From assembly GCF_029962835.1 (NCBI RefSeq), contig NC_080583.1, positions 68,185,158-68,249,157 of the forward strand: a stretch of 64,000 nt of DNA. The letters are read 5' to 3'. Position numbers and translations under genes: made by a program. Below, piece after piece: positions 22,501 through 33,900 of this stretch. Source of the DNA: Magnolia sinica (Eukaryota > Streptophyta > Magnoliopsida > Magnoliales > Magnoliaceae). Positions within the stretch are counted from its first letter, which is position 1. Each line of letters starts with the position of its first letter. The notes beneath the pieces are model-generated. The model was not told where the DNA came from. It saw only the letters and a program-made list of their open reading frames with translations, and searched no databases.

Positions 22501-25079
22501 TTGCTTGGTTTTAGATCACGATGAACGATGGGTGTGGAGCAATGGTGGTGAAGATACTCCAATGCAGAGGCGACGTCAATGGCTATATCTAGCCTTTGAA
22601 GAAAGTTCAAGCTCCTTGACTCATGCAGCCCATGTATATTTGGATGCAACCACTTCTCTAGATTCCCATTAGGCATGTACTCAAACACTAGAGATTTGAA
22701 ATCATTGCCTTGGAAATCAATGCTGGAGCAAGCACTTATGATTTTAACTAGATTCCGATGCCGGATATTTCTCAAGGCTTCACATTCAGCGAGGAAACTC
22801 CTTGAAGCTGCTCGTTGTTGAAGATTGAGAACTTTCACTGCAATGAGTGTTTCATCGCGATCTAGAATTCCTTTGTACACAGAGCCATAACTTCCCATGC
22901 CAATCAAATTGTCTGAAGAGAACCCACCAGTAGCTTTAAAGAGATCAGCATAAGAAACATTTATAAGCCGGCCCTCCAAGAAAGACGTAGGCAAAGGCTC
23001 CTTCCTGGCTTTTCTTCTCGCCCGACAAAGAGTAACAAAGAGGAATGATAAAAGAATCAAACCTATAGCCACACCGACCACAGAGAATATTACTATTAGA
23101 GTAATCGACCTCCTTCCATGTTTCTTCGAAGCTTTCTTTGGGCATGCAGGCAGCTGCAATTGTGGGATACCTCCACAAAGCATCTTGTTTCCAAGGACTG
23201 AAAATGCACTCATATTTTTGAAAATCCCTTGATGCGGGACTTCGCCATCGAGATCATTGTATGACAAATCCAAGAGCTCCAGCACTGGAAGTTTCTCCAG
23301 ATCTACTGGAATATGCCCAGACAAATTATTGTGAGAAAGATCTAGCAATGTAAGATCTTTCGAGTTGTTCAAACCCATAGGAATGGCTCCTTGAAACAAG
23401 TTATTGCTTAAATTAAGGTTTACCAGGCTCAGAGTACTCCTTAGCGCGCTAGGAATTTCACCCGTCAATTTGTTGTGAGCAGCAGACAACTGTTGAACTT
23501 GTTCCAAGTTACCATCTTCCAACGGTAGAGATCCGACCAAAGAATTCATGCTTAGATCAAATCTGACCAGAGAAGGAATACTTAAAACTTGTTTGGGAAT
23601 GGTACCATTAAGTTCATTTTTACCTAGGTATAATGTTTGAAGATGATGACAGTTTCCAAGACTGGAAGGGATGCTTCCCTGCAAACTATTGTCATGTAAA
23701 GCGAGTTCAACTAAGTGAGTGATGTTGCCAATGGAGGAAGGGATTGGTCCTGAAAGTCGGTTGCTGTACAAATACAAGCCTTCCAAATTTTGAAGCTTCC
23801 CAACACTAAAAGGAATGGTACCCATTAAAGAGGTCGCAAATATAGTTAACTTATTTAAGTTGACGAGATTGCTAATATCTGTCGGGATAATTCCAGATAT
23901 AGGGTTTTCTGCTAACTCTAGATCGATTAAGTGGGTAGAGAGATTGACGATGGTGGCAGGCAGTTTTCCTCTCAGCTGATTTGTATTCAGTATTAATTCT
24001 TCCAAACTGCTACAATTTGTCAAAGAAGTGATGAAACCCAAATCATCGTCTCCTTCTCCACTTCCAAGCTGATTTTCTTGTAAATTTAGGAAAGTAAGTT
24101 TCTGTAGTCTTCCCAAATTTTCAGGCACGGGTCTGCTAAAATAATTAGAATAAAAATCAATCTCAATGAGTCCTGATGCATTGGCTAATGAAACTGGTAT
24201 TGGTCCTGTAAATGCATTTTCTCCAAGTAAAATAATTTTGAGATTAGGAAGGGTGAGACCTAGATTGGGTGGAAGGTTTCCGTGAAGTTGGTTAACTGCC
24301 ACAGAGATATGATCCATAGATGAGAGGTTGTAAAGCAATGGTGGAATCAGACCGGACAAGTTATTGAAAGAGATTTGAAGATATTTTAACTTGACTAACC
24401 ATCTTAGCTCATCTGGGATGTTTCCTTCCAAACTGTTCTGATATAGATAAAGAGCAATAAGAGACGAGAGGTTCCCAACTGATGGTGGGATGTTTCCGAT
24501 AAGATTATTACGGCCAAGATTCAGCCACGTAAGCTTTGACAGAGAGCTGAGAACGACGGGAATTCTCCCTACGAGCTTATTTTGATATAATCTGAGGGTT
24601 CTGAGTTCTGAACAGTTGAATAGGTCGTTGGGGATTTCTTCTTGTAATTCGTTATAGCTCAGATCGAGATCTCGAAGACGGAAGAGCTTGCCGATTTCAC
24701 GTGGGATTTCTCCATGGAAGTTGTTGCTTGAGAGGTTGATAGTCCTGAGGAAGGTGAGGTTTGATATGTGAGGTGATATGGGCCCCACCAATCCCTGGGA
24801 CTCAATATTTAAGGCGGTGACTCTTTGAGGATGCCGACGACTGCATGTGACTCCTTTCCAGTTGCAGAAATGGAAGGAAGAATTCCATGAGCGGAGGAAC
24901 TGGAGAGGATCGTTGGATATCAAATCCTTGAATGAAATCAAGGCCAGTCGGTCCGTCTCGTTTCTTAAGGCGGGGGACCCAGTTCCTTTGCAGTTGATAT
25001 ATGGGAGAAGGAAGGGAAGGAGGAGTAATGACCAAAATGCCCTTGGACGTAGAAATCCAAGCACCATCTTGCTTACCAT
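19541..25079 (-). CDS. LRR receptor-like serine/threonine kinase, subfamily XII (two exons)
   Basis: Minus-strand gene, join of 25079-22361 and 19983-19541, 1053 residues. Such receptors sit in the plasma membrane, bind an outside ligand with their leucine-rich repeats and signal through a cytoplasmic kinase. Signal peptide ~1-31; LRR N-cap with C72 and C79; about 22 LRRs at ~86-625; C-cap cysteines 635 and 646; membrane helix 658-685; kinase from ~714. Visible kinase residues are the P-loop IGMGSYGSVYKG (726-737), K749, E765, HRD 853-855, N860 and DFG 873-875. Exon 2 supplies EYGMGRKASTHGDVYSYG and the C-lobe. Overall it matches the EFR/Xa21/FLS2 group in length and in having one intron just before the APE motif (here PPE). 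Splicing in phase 1 (CCTCCAG|GTGACA ... GACAG|AG) restores GAG. Met5 at 25067 has the better start context (A at -3, G at +4). The HRD is unusual for this subfamily, which normally has HCD. The frame looks intact. The ligand is unknown. Confidence 0.93.
20377..21493 (-). mobile_element. 5'-truncated LINE fragment inside the intron
   Basis: About 1.1 kb on the minus strand, with its A-run shown as the T-run at 20379-20395 and an RNase H region upstream. It is flanked by a 15-bp duplication with one mismatch: CTGAGAGTTTCTTTC (20362-20376) and CTGAGAGTTTTTTTC (21494-21508). It is the same broad family as the LINE at 14897 but clearly diverged. Being in the intron in gene-sense orientation, its A-run lies in the pre-mRNA and could affect 3' processing. 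Confidence 0.85.
20740..21400 (-). pseudogene. LINE RNase H remnant
   Basis: Minus-strand remnant of the ORF2 C-terminus: FILWELWKCRNTAKF, then WVKLNVEGH (first RNase H acidic site, Glu where the family has Asp), GGGVCRAKDGLFLFSFYAG, SNTRAEMRAVHDGL and VESDSSMVV. The parts lie in two frames with a shift near 21110. Matching blocks are found in the LINE at 17040-17560. Confidence 0.8.
21583..21777. mobile_element. MITE-like element with ~34-bp terminal inverted repeats
   Basis: About 195 bp, with ends TGTTTGGTAGCCACTGAAAA...GAGTTCATCTCA and the reverse complement (TGAGATGAACTCA...TTCAGTGGCTACCAAACA) nearly perfect over 34 bases. The interior is AT-rich with no coding capacity. The size and the GTTTGG-type termini fit non-autonomous DNA transposons of hAT or PIF/Harbinger type. 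I could not fix a target duplication, so the superfamily is open. It lies in the receptor kinase intron. Confidence 0.8.
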
Positions 25080-25170
25080 TTGGAAGGCTAAACAAGAAGA
25101 AAAAAAAAAAAAGGAAACCAGAAAAAGGCCGGTGGGATGTGGTTGGAGATGGGGTTATAACTTTCCAACA

Positions 25171-25178
25171 TTTATAAG
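25171..25178 (-). promoter_or_regulatory. candidate TATA box of receptor kinase gene
   Basis: The minus strand reads CTTATAAATG about 95 bases upstream of the first ATG. A pyrimidine-rich tract (25090-25115 on the minus strand) lies between it and the start codon, a common plant 5' UTR feature. Confidence 0.5.
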
Positions 25179-26016
25179 AGATTTTTACCTTCAAAATTCC
25201 TGAAGGCGTGTTTGGCACGCAGAACTTTAACATATTGATCAATCGCGTGATTGAATTAATTCATATACTTTGTGGGCCTTCTCCTCTCCGCATGATTTCT
25301 CATGTATTTCGAAATCTGCGTCATTTGTGGGCCCCACGTTGATGCATGTGTTGTCGACACCATCCATCCACATGCGCCCTTTAAATGTGTCACTAGTCTT
25401 GCACATGAATACATACAGGTGGTGAGAATCCTATACCATGTGAAATTTGATTCGTTGAATATAATTCCAATGTCCACCAAACAAGAGTAACATAATTTTA
25501 TTTTTTATTTTTTTTGGGAGAATTCAATATCAAAAATAGGATTTGATGATCAAAATATCCTGTATTTTTAGGCAAGTACTATAGGGGTAATCCTTGTATA
25601 ATACCATTTAATGTAATGCAATAACATATACCAACCACCCATCAATGAATTGGATTTTACCAAATAGTGACTCCACTAACCAAGTGGTGCTTTTTAAGAG
25701 GACAAATTACGTTAGTATCACATTTTCTCCGCAAGAAACCAAATGATAGAAAGTTGCAGGGGCCATGTGGTATGTGTCTCATCCAACCCATACTTAAGAT
25801 GCACACCAACATTATTTTTAGATAAACCAAAAATATAGTATCCAATCACAGGAGATGGGTATAAAGATTTATATGGTTTGGTAATATGTCTCTATCAATG
25901 GTGTAGCAACACAAATATTTATTCTTTACTAAAGTAAGAGGTATAACAAATGACGTCTTAACATTCAAAAATTTTGAGGAGAAATTTGTAGGCTATGTGG
26001 ATGCGGAATATGTCGG
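25179..26016. other. intergenic DNA upstream of receptor kinase
   Basis: No gene recognised. 25325-25400 (GTGGGCCCCACGTTGATGCA ... CACCATCCATCCAC) is another copy of the host repeat cassette. The last 5 bases, GTCGG, should be the left target duplication of Athila element C, whose right end is outside the window. Confidence 0.55.
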
Positions 26017-26527
26017 TGTTCACTCCCCAAGTATAGGGTTGTGATGTAGTAATAAACTCGGTAAGACCGAGGTCGAATCCACAGGGACTGAAACCTGTAC
26101 GTTATCTGAAACCAAGTAGAACTAGAACTAGACTAAGATGTGATCTAAACCAAATAGAACTTAAGAAATAATTGTGGAATAATTATCTAAAACTTTTAAG
26201 GAATTCAGAGGAAGGAAACTAGGGATTCAGAGGATCCACTTGTAGAGATCAGGGAGATCTTATGCCTGCATCAAGGATTATGGAATTCAAACTGAACTTA
26301 CTTGATCTAATTTTTAAGAGATGAAAAGTATATGAATTAGAATGGATTCCATCATCTAACCATGCCCAGGAGACAAAGCAAACAACAGGATTAAACTAAT
26401 TACCAACTAATCAACAATGTATGAAGATCAGGAAGGGTACTATCATCCTACCATGCCCATGGAACAATGATGAACAACAGGGCTTCCTGACTTCATAAAC
26501 ATAAAAAGGGGAAAGAAATATTCAAAG
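26017..26527 (-). repeat. element C 3' LTR, outer piece
   Basis: The first 511 bases in plus orientation, starting TGTTCACTCCCC and matching 62029-62539. It ends in CAAAG (26523-26527), one copy of the target duplication of element B, and resumes at 52753. Confidence 0.9.
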
Positions 26528-26741
26528 TGTTCACACCCCAAGTGCAGGGTTGTGATGTAGTAATAAACTCGGTAAGACCGAGGTCGAATCCACAGGGGCT
26601 GAAACTTGTACGTTATCTGAAACTAGATAGAAATAAAACTAGACTAAGATGTGATCTAAACCAAATAGAATTTAAGAAATAATTTGTGGAATAATTATCC
26701 AAAACTTTAACGAATTCAGAGGAAGGAAACTAGGGATTCAG
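26528..26741 (-). repeat. element B 3' LTR, outer piece
   Basis: Starts TGTTCACACCCCAAG and matches the first 214 bases of the B 5' LTR (from 50537). It stops at the edge of the inverted copy. Confidence 0.88.
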
Positions 26742-27750
26742 GGAGATTAGGTTTCCTAATCAGTATTTTCTTAGTCTTGAGCAGAAATTGTGAAAATTTT
26801 TAAATTTTTCTAGAATTTCATATGAATTCGAAGCGATTTTGACGGCTATCTTGGATTTAGAACTACAAGATGCGTGATGTTGGTACTTGATGACTCTTGG
26901 ATTCAGTTATCTATCAAATTTCACAGCTAAGTTTGAATCGTTAATCCATTACTAGAAATTGTAAACATGGATTGAGACATGAATTCACAGGACACATCTT
27001 GCGTGCATATTAAGGTTTCAGTTTAATATTGAAAGATTAACTTGGTAATCACTAAACATGAAAGGAACCAACTTGGAAAATTGAATGGATTGGGCGAACA
27101 GTGTTCACTCCCCAAGTATAGGGTTGTGATGTAGTAATAAACTCGGTAAGACCGAGGTCGAATCCACAGGGACTGAAACTTGTACGTTTCCTGAAACTAG
27201 GTAGAAATAGAACTAGACTAAGATGTGATCTAAACCAAATAGAATTTAGGAAATAATTGTGGAATAATTATCTAAAACTTTAAGGAATTCAGAGGAAGGA
27301 AACTAGGGATTCAGAGGATCCACTTGTAGAGATCAGGAAGATCTTATGCCTGCATCAATGTTTATGGAATTCAAACTGAACTTACTTGATCTGGTTTTCA
27401 AGAGATGAAAGGTATATGAATTAGAATGGATTCCATCATCTAACCATGCCCAGGAGACAAAGCAAACAACAGGATTAAACTAATTACCAACCAATCAACA
27501 ATGTATGAGGATCAGGAAGGGTACTGTCATCCTACCATGCCCATGGAGCAATGATGAACAACAGGGCTTCCTGACTTCATAAACATAAAAAAGGGAAAGA
27601 AATATTCAAAGCCCTTGCAATCCCATTGTAATTTCAGTCACAACAGACCATTAAAGGCTAGGAAAAATATTCCTTTAATAATTAAATGTATCAAATGCAG
27701 TTTATGAATTAAAGGCATGAACAGTATCTCCCATCTCGCTACAGGCTTCA

Positions 27751-27772
27751 CCTCTTAGCCCTAGCTAAGAGG
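27751..27772 (-). repeat. hairpin in Athila LTR (conserved in all copies)
   Basis: CCTCTTAGC-CCTA-GCTAAGAGG, a perfect 9-bp stem with a 4-base loop, in the R/U5 part of the LTR. The same hairpin recurs in every LTR copy here (near 37688, 41547, 51196, 52893 and 62682), though the surrounding sequence differs between elements. Confidence 0.75.
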
Positions 27773-28081
27773 TTTAGCCGACCATGATTAGCCTAAATCC
27801 AAAACAAATAGAAAGAAAAAGAAAACGAAAAGGAGAAGAAGAGAAGAAGAAAGAGCTTATTGTTCTTTCAGCCTCCACATTCCATCTTCTCTTCCTAACG
27901 TGCAGCAGCAACCCATAACCGAACTTCAGCTCTCCCTGACGTGCAGCCCTTCCTTTCCACCAAAGACCAGCCGTGCACTCCACGTTCAGCAGCCGATTGG
28001 AAACCAAGCTTCAGCTCTCCACGTCCCTGCCCCTCACGAAAAATCCCAGACCGAGCACCCCCTCTCTCTTGATCACACGCT

Positions 28082-28089
28082 CCTTATAG
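28082..28089 (-). promoter_or_regulatory. TATA box in element A 3' LTR
   Basis: The minus strand reads CTATAAGG within the A-specific LTR core, about 1.4 kb into the LTR. The same site in the 5' LTR is 38019-38026 and would be the promoter of the element. Confidence 0.5.
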
Positions 28090-30413
28090 AGCTGTCCTCC
28101 GAGAGTCCTACCGGAAATAGGACGCGGAGATACTCCTTACGCAGCCAGGACCGGTGGAGAGCTGGAATCCGCAAATAAGCCAGCTGCGGAAGCTTTCTCT
28201 ACGCAGCGTGCGAAACAGGGACGGTTCCAGTTCGACGCTGGTGATGATGGGCCCTAATTATAGTATTTCTTTCGAAAATCAGAGCCGTTTAATGTATTTG
28301 TAGGACCGATTTAGGCCATGAGCCAAAATCTGGAATGAATCCAAATCTTAGGTGGGCCGCAATATCAATCAACGTGGCGTCCTTTCCTCCCATCTTCCAA
28401 TCTTGCTGTTGTGCATGGTTGCAAAAGAACACCATGGTTCTTGTTGAAATCATTCCTTGGACCCACTGGACAGCTCGGATCATCCATCTGGATGATCTTT
28501 GTGGGCCACAAGAATCCAACCCGAGCCCCTGTTTACGATTTTCATCTCTGCTTCGGTTTCCACGGAAGTGCAATAATCAGTGGGGCCACTATGGAAATCT
28601 TCTAGAAAATCAGCTCCGTCCATTAGTTTCCTCATGAAAAACCGGTCAGTCCTGATCGGTTTTGGCTCAAAAACCGTGGTGGCCCACCTGTTGGATCTTT
28701 CGACCGTCTAACCTGCGTTTACATGGTTTGAGAACCTATTTTCGATGTTCTTGGAATTTTGTCACTTAGGTTGTGATAAGAGGGCCCTTGGGACTCTGAT
28801 GGATGGTGCTGATTAGATCATTGAGGTGGCATGGTGGCCCACAAGCCAAAATCGCCGGGCATAGGTGCGAACGTTGGATGTTCGCACTGGAGAAGGAGAA
28901 GGAGAAGGAGACGGGTCTCCTTTGTTGACCGTGAAACCCTGTTCCAGTGTACCACGAATGCACGTATGATGTGCACACACACCACTTAAGGTGGGTCCCA
29001 CCTTGAGGTATATGAAATATCCGCTCCGATCATCTGGTTCTTCGCATGATTTAAGGCATTGAGACCAAAGATGAGGTGCATCCAGAGATCAAGTGGGCCC
29101 CAGATCAGTAATTTGTGGGCTGATCTGTCCATTGGGCCACTTCCACAGCGATCCAATGGATGAAATTTTACGTGTACGGTTCATTTATGGTCCTCAGGCC
29201 ACGTATGGAGTTTCGAACTGATCAGATGGTGGGAACCCTATGATCTTGCATTCTGGACACTGTTCAGGTCACTTGAGCTTCAATTCCTCGATTTTCTTGG
29301 ATCCCTGATGTGTACTTCTGTTGATCTTGGGTCTCTGGAGTCCGTCCCACGCTTTGGTGTCATTAGAGCGTTAAGTCCATGCTTTAAGTACCCTTTTCGG
29401 TCCAGGCTCGTACATACACTCTGCATTATAAACACGATTAATCAGGCCATTAAGCTGTATCATGCGTGTAAATCTATGCAATAACTGGGTCTGATATGCA
29501 ATATTTGACCCTCAACACAACCCCCAACCAGCATTTTGCTAGTCCCGAGCAAAGTATGCGAAAAATAAGTTGAGAATTACAGAACAATTTATAAACTCGA
29601 GTGATTTTTGCAGAGTAATCCAGATATGAGAATTTTTAGATTCATGACTGTTGGATATTACTTTCTCCTAGACTCCAGTACACGGTAAACTTCAAAGTCA
29701 AGTTCAAAGTATTATTCCATTAATTAGAAAAATTCTAACTATTGAGATCTATGAATGTATAGTCTAATCTCGACTTGTCAACATTAAGATTCACCTCGAT
29801 ATTTAAAGATATCATTGGTAACAACTAAGAGAATTCACGATAACTCAACTTGGCTTACACATTATCTTTTTATTCTTTTAATAATTTTTTATTTATTTAT
29901 TTTTTTTTATATTAGAAGTAACGCCAAGAAGAGGGTTCAGATCCTCACCTATAGGGAGCAAACCTAAGGTAAAGACTGTACACCCAATTTTTTCACATAT
30001 CATTCATAGGGAATGAAATCTACACCTATAGGGAGCAAACCTAAGGTAAAGACCATTTGCCCAATCCTTTCGATATCTTAAGTTGGTTCCTTTCAAGTTT
30101 AGTGATTACCAAGTTAACCCTTTAATATCAAACTGAAATCTTAATGTGAAAGCGAGATGTGACATGTGAACTCATAACTCAATCAATGTTTAAAACTTCC
30201 AATTATAGATTAATACTTCAAACTTAAGTGTGAAATCTAATATAATAGATAACTGAATCTAAGAGTCATAAATTACCAACTTCACTTATCTTGTAATTTT
30301 AAATCCAAGATGGTTATCAAAATCACTTCAAATTCAACAAAATGTCAGAAATTTTTTTTAAAATTTTCACAACTTTTGTACAAGACCAAGAAAATGCTGA
30401 TTAGGTGACCTAA

Positions 30414-30429
30414 TCTCCCACCCCCAACC
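30414..30429 (-). other. internal polypurine tract of element A
   Basis: GGTTGGGGGTGGGAGA on the minus strand, sharing its first ten bases with the LTR-proximal tract about 0.9 kb downstream. Present at the same place in B (43972-43987) and C (55396-55411). It is probably able to prime plus-strand DNA synthesis. Confidence 0.55.
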
Positions 30430-30679
30430 TAAAATTTACATTGTCCTCAATGTAAAAGAAATAAGCATGCGATGCACATGGGACAAAAAGTAAATAAGAA
30501 GTGATGGAAAGATAATACCTGGATGAAAGAATCAAGAGGCTTTTCAAAGATTTCTACGTAAGAGCGGTCAGCACAAGAGAGAAACCAACAGAAGTAAAAT
30601 AAAATAACAAAAATACAATCCTACCTATACCACTTTCGTAGGTGCTCTCGATTGCATTTAGCGTATGCAACAAGCCTTT

Positions 30680-30728
30680 AAACCCCTAGGTTTCCCCTAG
30701 TGGACGAGTTGTAGTCTCGTGAGGGTTT
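30680..30728 (-). ncRNA. conserved three-way-junction RNA fold, element A
   Basis: In the element RNA (minus strand) three stems pair: AAACCC with GGGUUU (closing), ACGAG with CUCGU (7-base loop) and CUAGG with CCUAG (5-base loop). The 49-base block is the same in B (44227-44275) and C (55648-55696) except for one base inside a loop. It lies in the 3' noncoding region, about 175 bases after integrase. Not a gene; a candidate cis-acting RNA element. Confidence 0.5.
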
Positions 30729-30902
30729 GCATCAATGTTACCCACAAACATTGAACTAACTAATGATAAAAATGAAATGAAATGAAGAGCTGGGTTGCCT
30801 CCCAGGAGCGCTAAGTTTACCGTCTTCAGCCAGACAAATAAAGCAACTACCCTAGTCCTAAGAAAACAGGAAACCTACCTATACCTCCATCAGACTAGGA
30901 GA

Positions 30903-33900
30903 TCAATCCTGGTAAACAGGATCAGTCAGAGGCATGGACATGTCCTCTGAATCAAATTTCTCGACAAATGGTTTTAATCGATGGCCATTGACTTTAAACT
31001 CCTTGCCATTGTCGGGATCTCTTATCTCAACGGCCCCATGAGGAAAAACAGTAACAACAATGTAAGGGCCGGTCCAACGAGATCGAAGCTTACCCGGAAA
31101 GAGATGTAATCGAGAATTGTACAAAAGGACCTTCTGACCAGGCGTGAATGATTTTCGCAAAATGTGTTGGTCATGAAATGCTTTCATCTTGTCCTTGTAA
31201 ATTCTCGAATTATCGTACGCATCATTCCGGATTTCTTCAAGTTCATTCAATTGAAGTTTGCGTAGCGAGCCAGCGTTGTCCAGATTGAAATTAAGATTTT
31301 TGATCGCCCAGTACGCTTTATGTTCCAGCTCCACAGGCAAGTGACAAGCCTTCCCATAGACAAGTCTAAAGGGAGACATTCCAATAGGAGTTTTAAATGC
31401 AGTACGGTATGCCCATAAGGCATCGGTCAATCGGATTGACCAATCCTTACGATCTGGGTTAACCGTTTTCTCCAAAATGTGTTTGATCTCCCTATTGGAA
31501 ATCTCAGCTTGTCCACTTGTCTGTGGATGGTATGGGGTGCTTACCTTATGAGAGATACCGTATTTCTTCATTAAGCTCTCAAATGGTCTATTACAGAAGT
31601 GTGAGCCCCCATCACTAATGATGGCTCGAGGCGTTCCGAATCGAGAAAGGATGTTTTCTTTTAGGAATTTAATGACCGTGCGATGGTCATTCTTTCGACA
31701 CGGAATCGCTTCGACCCATTTAGTGACATAATCCACAGTGAGCAAAATATACAAATTTCCAAACGATTGGGGGAATGGTCCCATGAAATCGATGCCCCAG
31801 CAATCAAATGCTTCAATGATAAGAATGGGATTCAAAGGCATCATATTTCGACGGGACAATGCTCCCAATTTCTGACAACGCTCACAAGCTTTGCAAAACT
31901 CATGAGTGTCCCTAAACATAGTGGGCCAGTAAAAGCCACACTGCAAGATCTTGGCCGTGGTCTTTTTAGCAGAAAAGTGACCACCACAGGCTTCTGAGTG
32001 ACAGAAGGAGATGACGCTCTGATGCTCATCGTCTGGTACACATCTCCTTAGAATTTGGTCTGGGCAATATTTAAATAAATAAGGATCATCCGAGAAAAAG
32101 TTGCGCACCTCTGTGAAAAATTTCTTCTTATCTTGTGTAGTCCACTGTGTCGGTATGGCACCTGCAGCAAGATAATTAGCAATATCAGCGAACCAAGGTG
32201 AACGGGAGACTCTGAACAGTTGTTCATCAGGGAACATATCGTTGATATGGGTCGCCTCAAGGGACTCAGAGGTATTAAGGCGAGAAAGGTGATCGGCCAC
32301 TACGTTCTCTACTCCCTTTTATCTTTAATTTCCAAATCAAATTCTTGGAGTAGAAGGATCCATCGTATCAAACGGGGCTTAGAATCATTCTTAGAAAGAA
32401 GATACTTCAGTGCCGCATGATCTGTATAGATAATGATCTTGGATCCAATCAGGTAGGACCTAAATTTGTCCAAGGCGAACACTACGGCTAAGAGTTCCTT
32501 TTCCGTAGTCGAGTAGTTCACCTGGGCAGAATTTAAAGTTCTACTTGCGTAATAAATGACGTAGGGCCTCTTATCTTTTCTCTGGCCTAGGACTGCCCCA
32601 AGAGCATAATCAGAAGCGTCGCACATAAGCTCAAAAGGAAGGCTCGATCGGGTGGTGCATGATAGGTGCGATGGTTAACGTGCCCTTAAGCTTGGTGAAA
32701 GCTTCCTGGCATTGCTCAATCTACTCGCACGGAGCATCCTTTTGAAGAAGAGTGCATAAAGGACGAGAGAGGAGACTAAAGTCCTTTATGAATCGCCTGT
32801 AAAATCCTGCGTGTCCTAAGAAGGATCGCACGTCTCTAATGTTCTTGGGTGGAGGTAGGTTAAAGATAAGATCGATTTTTGCCTTATCTACCTCGATTCC
32901 CTTGGACGAGATGATATGCCCAAGGACAATTCCCTTCTGAACCATGAAATGGCACTTCTCCCAATTAAGTACCAAGTTCTTTTCTTCACATCTTTTCAGC
33001 ACACATTTAAGACTTTCCAAGCATTTGCTGAAAGATGGACCATAAACAGAGAAGTCGTCCATGAAGACCTCTAGATGTTGCCCCACCATGTCAGAAAAAA
33101 TACTAAGCATACATCGCTGAAAAGTGGCAGGGGCATTACATAGTCCGAATGGCATCCTTCGATAGGCAAAGGTGCCGTAGGGACATGTAAATGTGGTCTT
33201 TTCCTGGTCTTCAGGGGCTATCTCTATCTGGTTGTAGCCCGAATACCCGTCAAGGAAACTATAATAGGAATGACCAGCTAACCTTTCTAGGATCTGATCA
33301 ATGAATGGTAAAAGAAAGTGGTCTTTCCTCGTGACGGTATTCAACTTTCTGTAGTCAATGCACATTCTCCAACCAGTAGTGACTCTAGTTGGCACGAGTT
33401 CATTATTAGCATTCGCTACGATGGTGATTCCGGACTTCTTAGGGACCACTTGAGTTGGACTCACCCATTGACTATCAGATATAGGGTATATAATACCCAC
33501 ATCCAATAGTTTAAGAACCTCGGCCTTAACCACTTCCTTCATGTTGGGATTTAGTCTACGTTGTGGTTGCCGAGCGGTTTTTGCATTATCCTCAAGATAT
33601 ATATGGTGAGTACAAATCGAGGGATCGATTCCTTTGAGGTCCGCTATCGTCCATCCCAAGGCTCCTTTATGCTCAATGAGAGTAGATATAAGCATACTCT
33701 CCTGTTCTTTCTCCAGGTGGGCAGAGATCACCACCGGGTATGTCTCATCTTGACCCAAATATGCATATTTCAAATCAGAGGGCAAAGGTTTTAGGTCAAG
33801 CTTCGGCGGCTTGAGGTTAGACGGTAGAGGCACTACATCAGTTTGTGGTAATTCTTCAAATTGTGGCCTCCATTGGTTAACTTCAAGTACCGGTGCAGTA

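Larger units (their letters stand above)
27102..29517 (-). repeat. element A 3' LTR
   Basis: 2416 bp, TGTTCACTCCCC...CCCTCAACA in plus reading. The first ~680 and last ~380 bases match the LTRs of B and C; the core (about 27780-29140) is specific to A. Open frames in the core recur at 37711-38938 only because the LTR is duplicated; they are not genes. Confidence 0.93.
29518..30902 (-). other. element A 3' noncoding region and polypurine tracts
   Basis: Between integrase and the 3' LTR, with no open reading frame of note. The LTR-proximal polypurine tract reads GGTTGGGGGTTG on the minus strand (29518-29529), directly against the LTR. A second tract, GGTTGGGGGTGGGAGA, lies at 30414-30429. A motif CACCTATAGGGAGCAAACCT occurs twice in tandem (29948 and 30023). 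Confidence 0.8.

Noticed and set aside
25970-26016. Copia RNase H-like peptide GYVDAEYVG next to element C
   Set aside because: Only about a dozen residues, with no support upstream; too short to call.
26017-26741. Two short truncated LTR fragments in tandem
   Set aside because: They are the outer pieces of the 3' LTRs of C and B; the missing parts resume at 52753 and 41108, and target duplications support this for B.
27774-29001. Several open frames of 60-100 residues repeated at 37711-38938
   Set aside because: They recur only because they lie in the two LTRs of element A. They overlap on both strands, show no family motifs and are not kept in B or C.
29518-30902. Envelope-like gene of an Athila element
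   Set aside because: No open frame or membrane-type sequence is visible between integrase and the LTR in any of the three copies.
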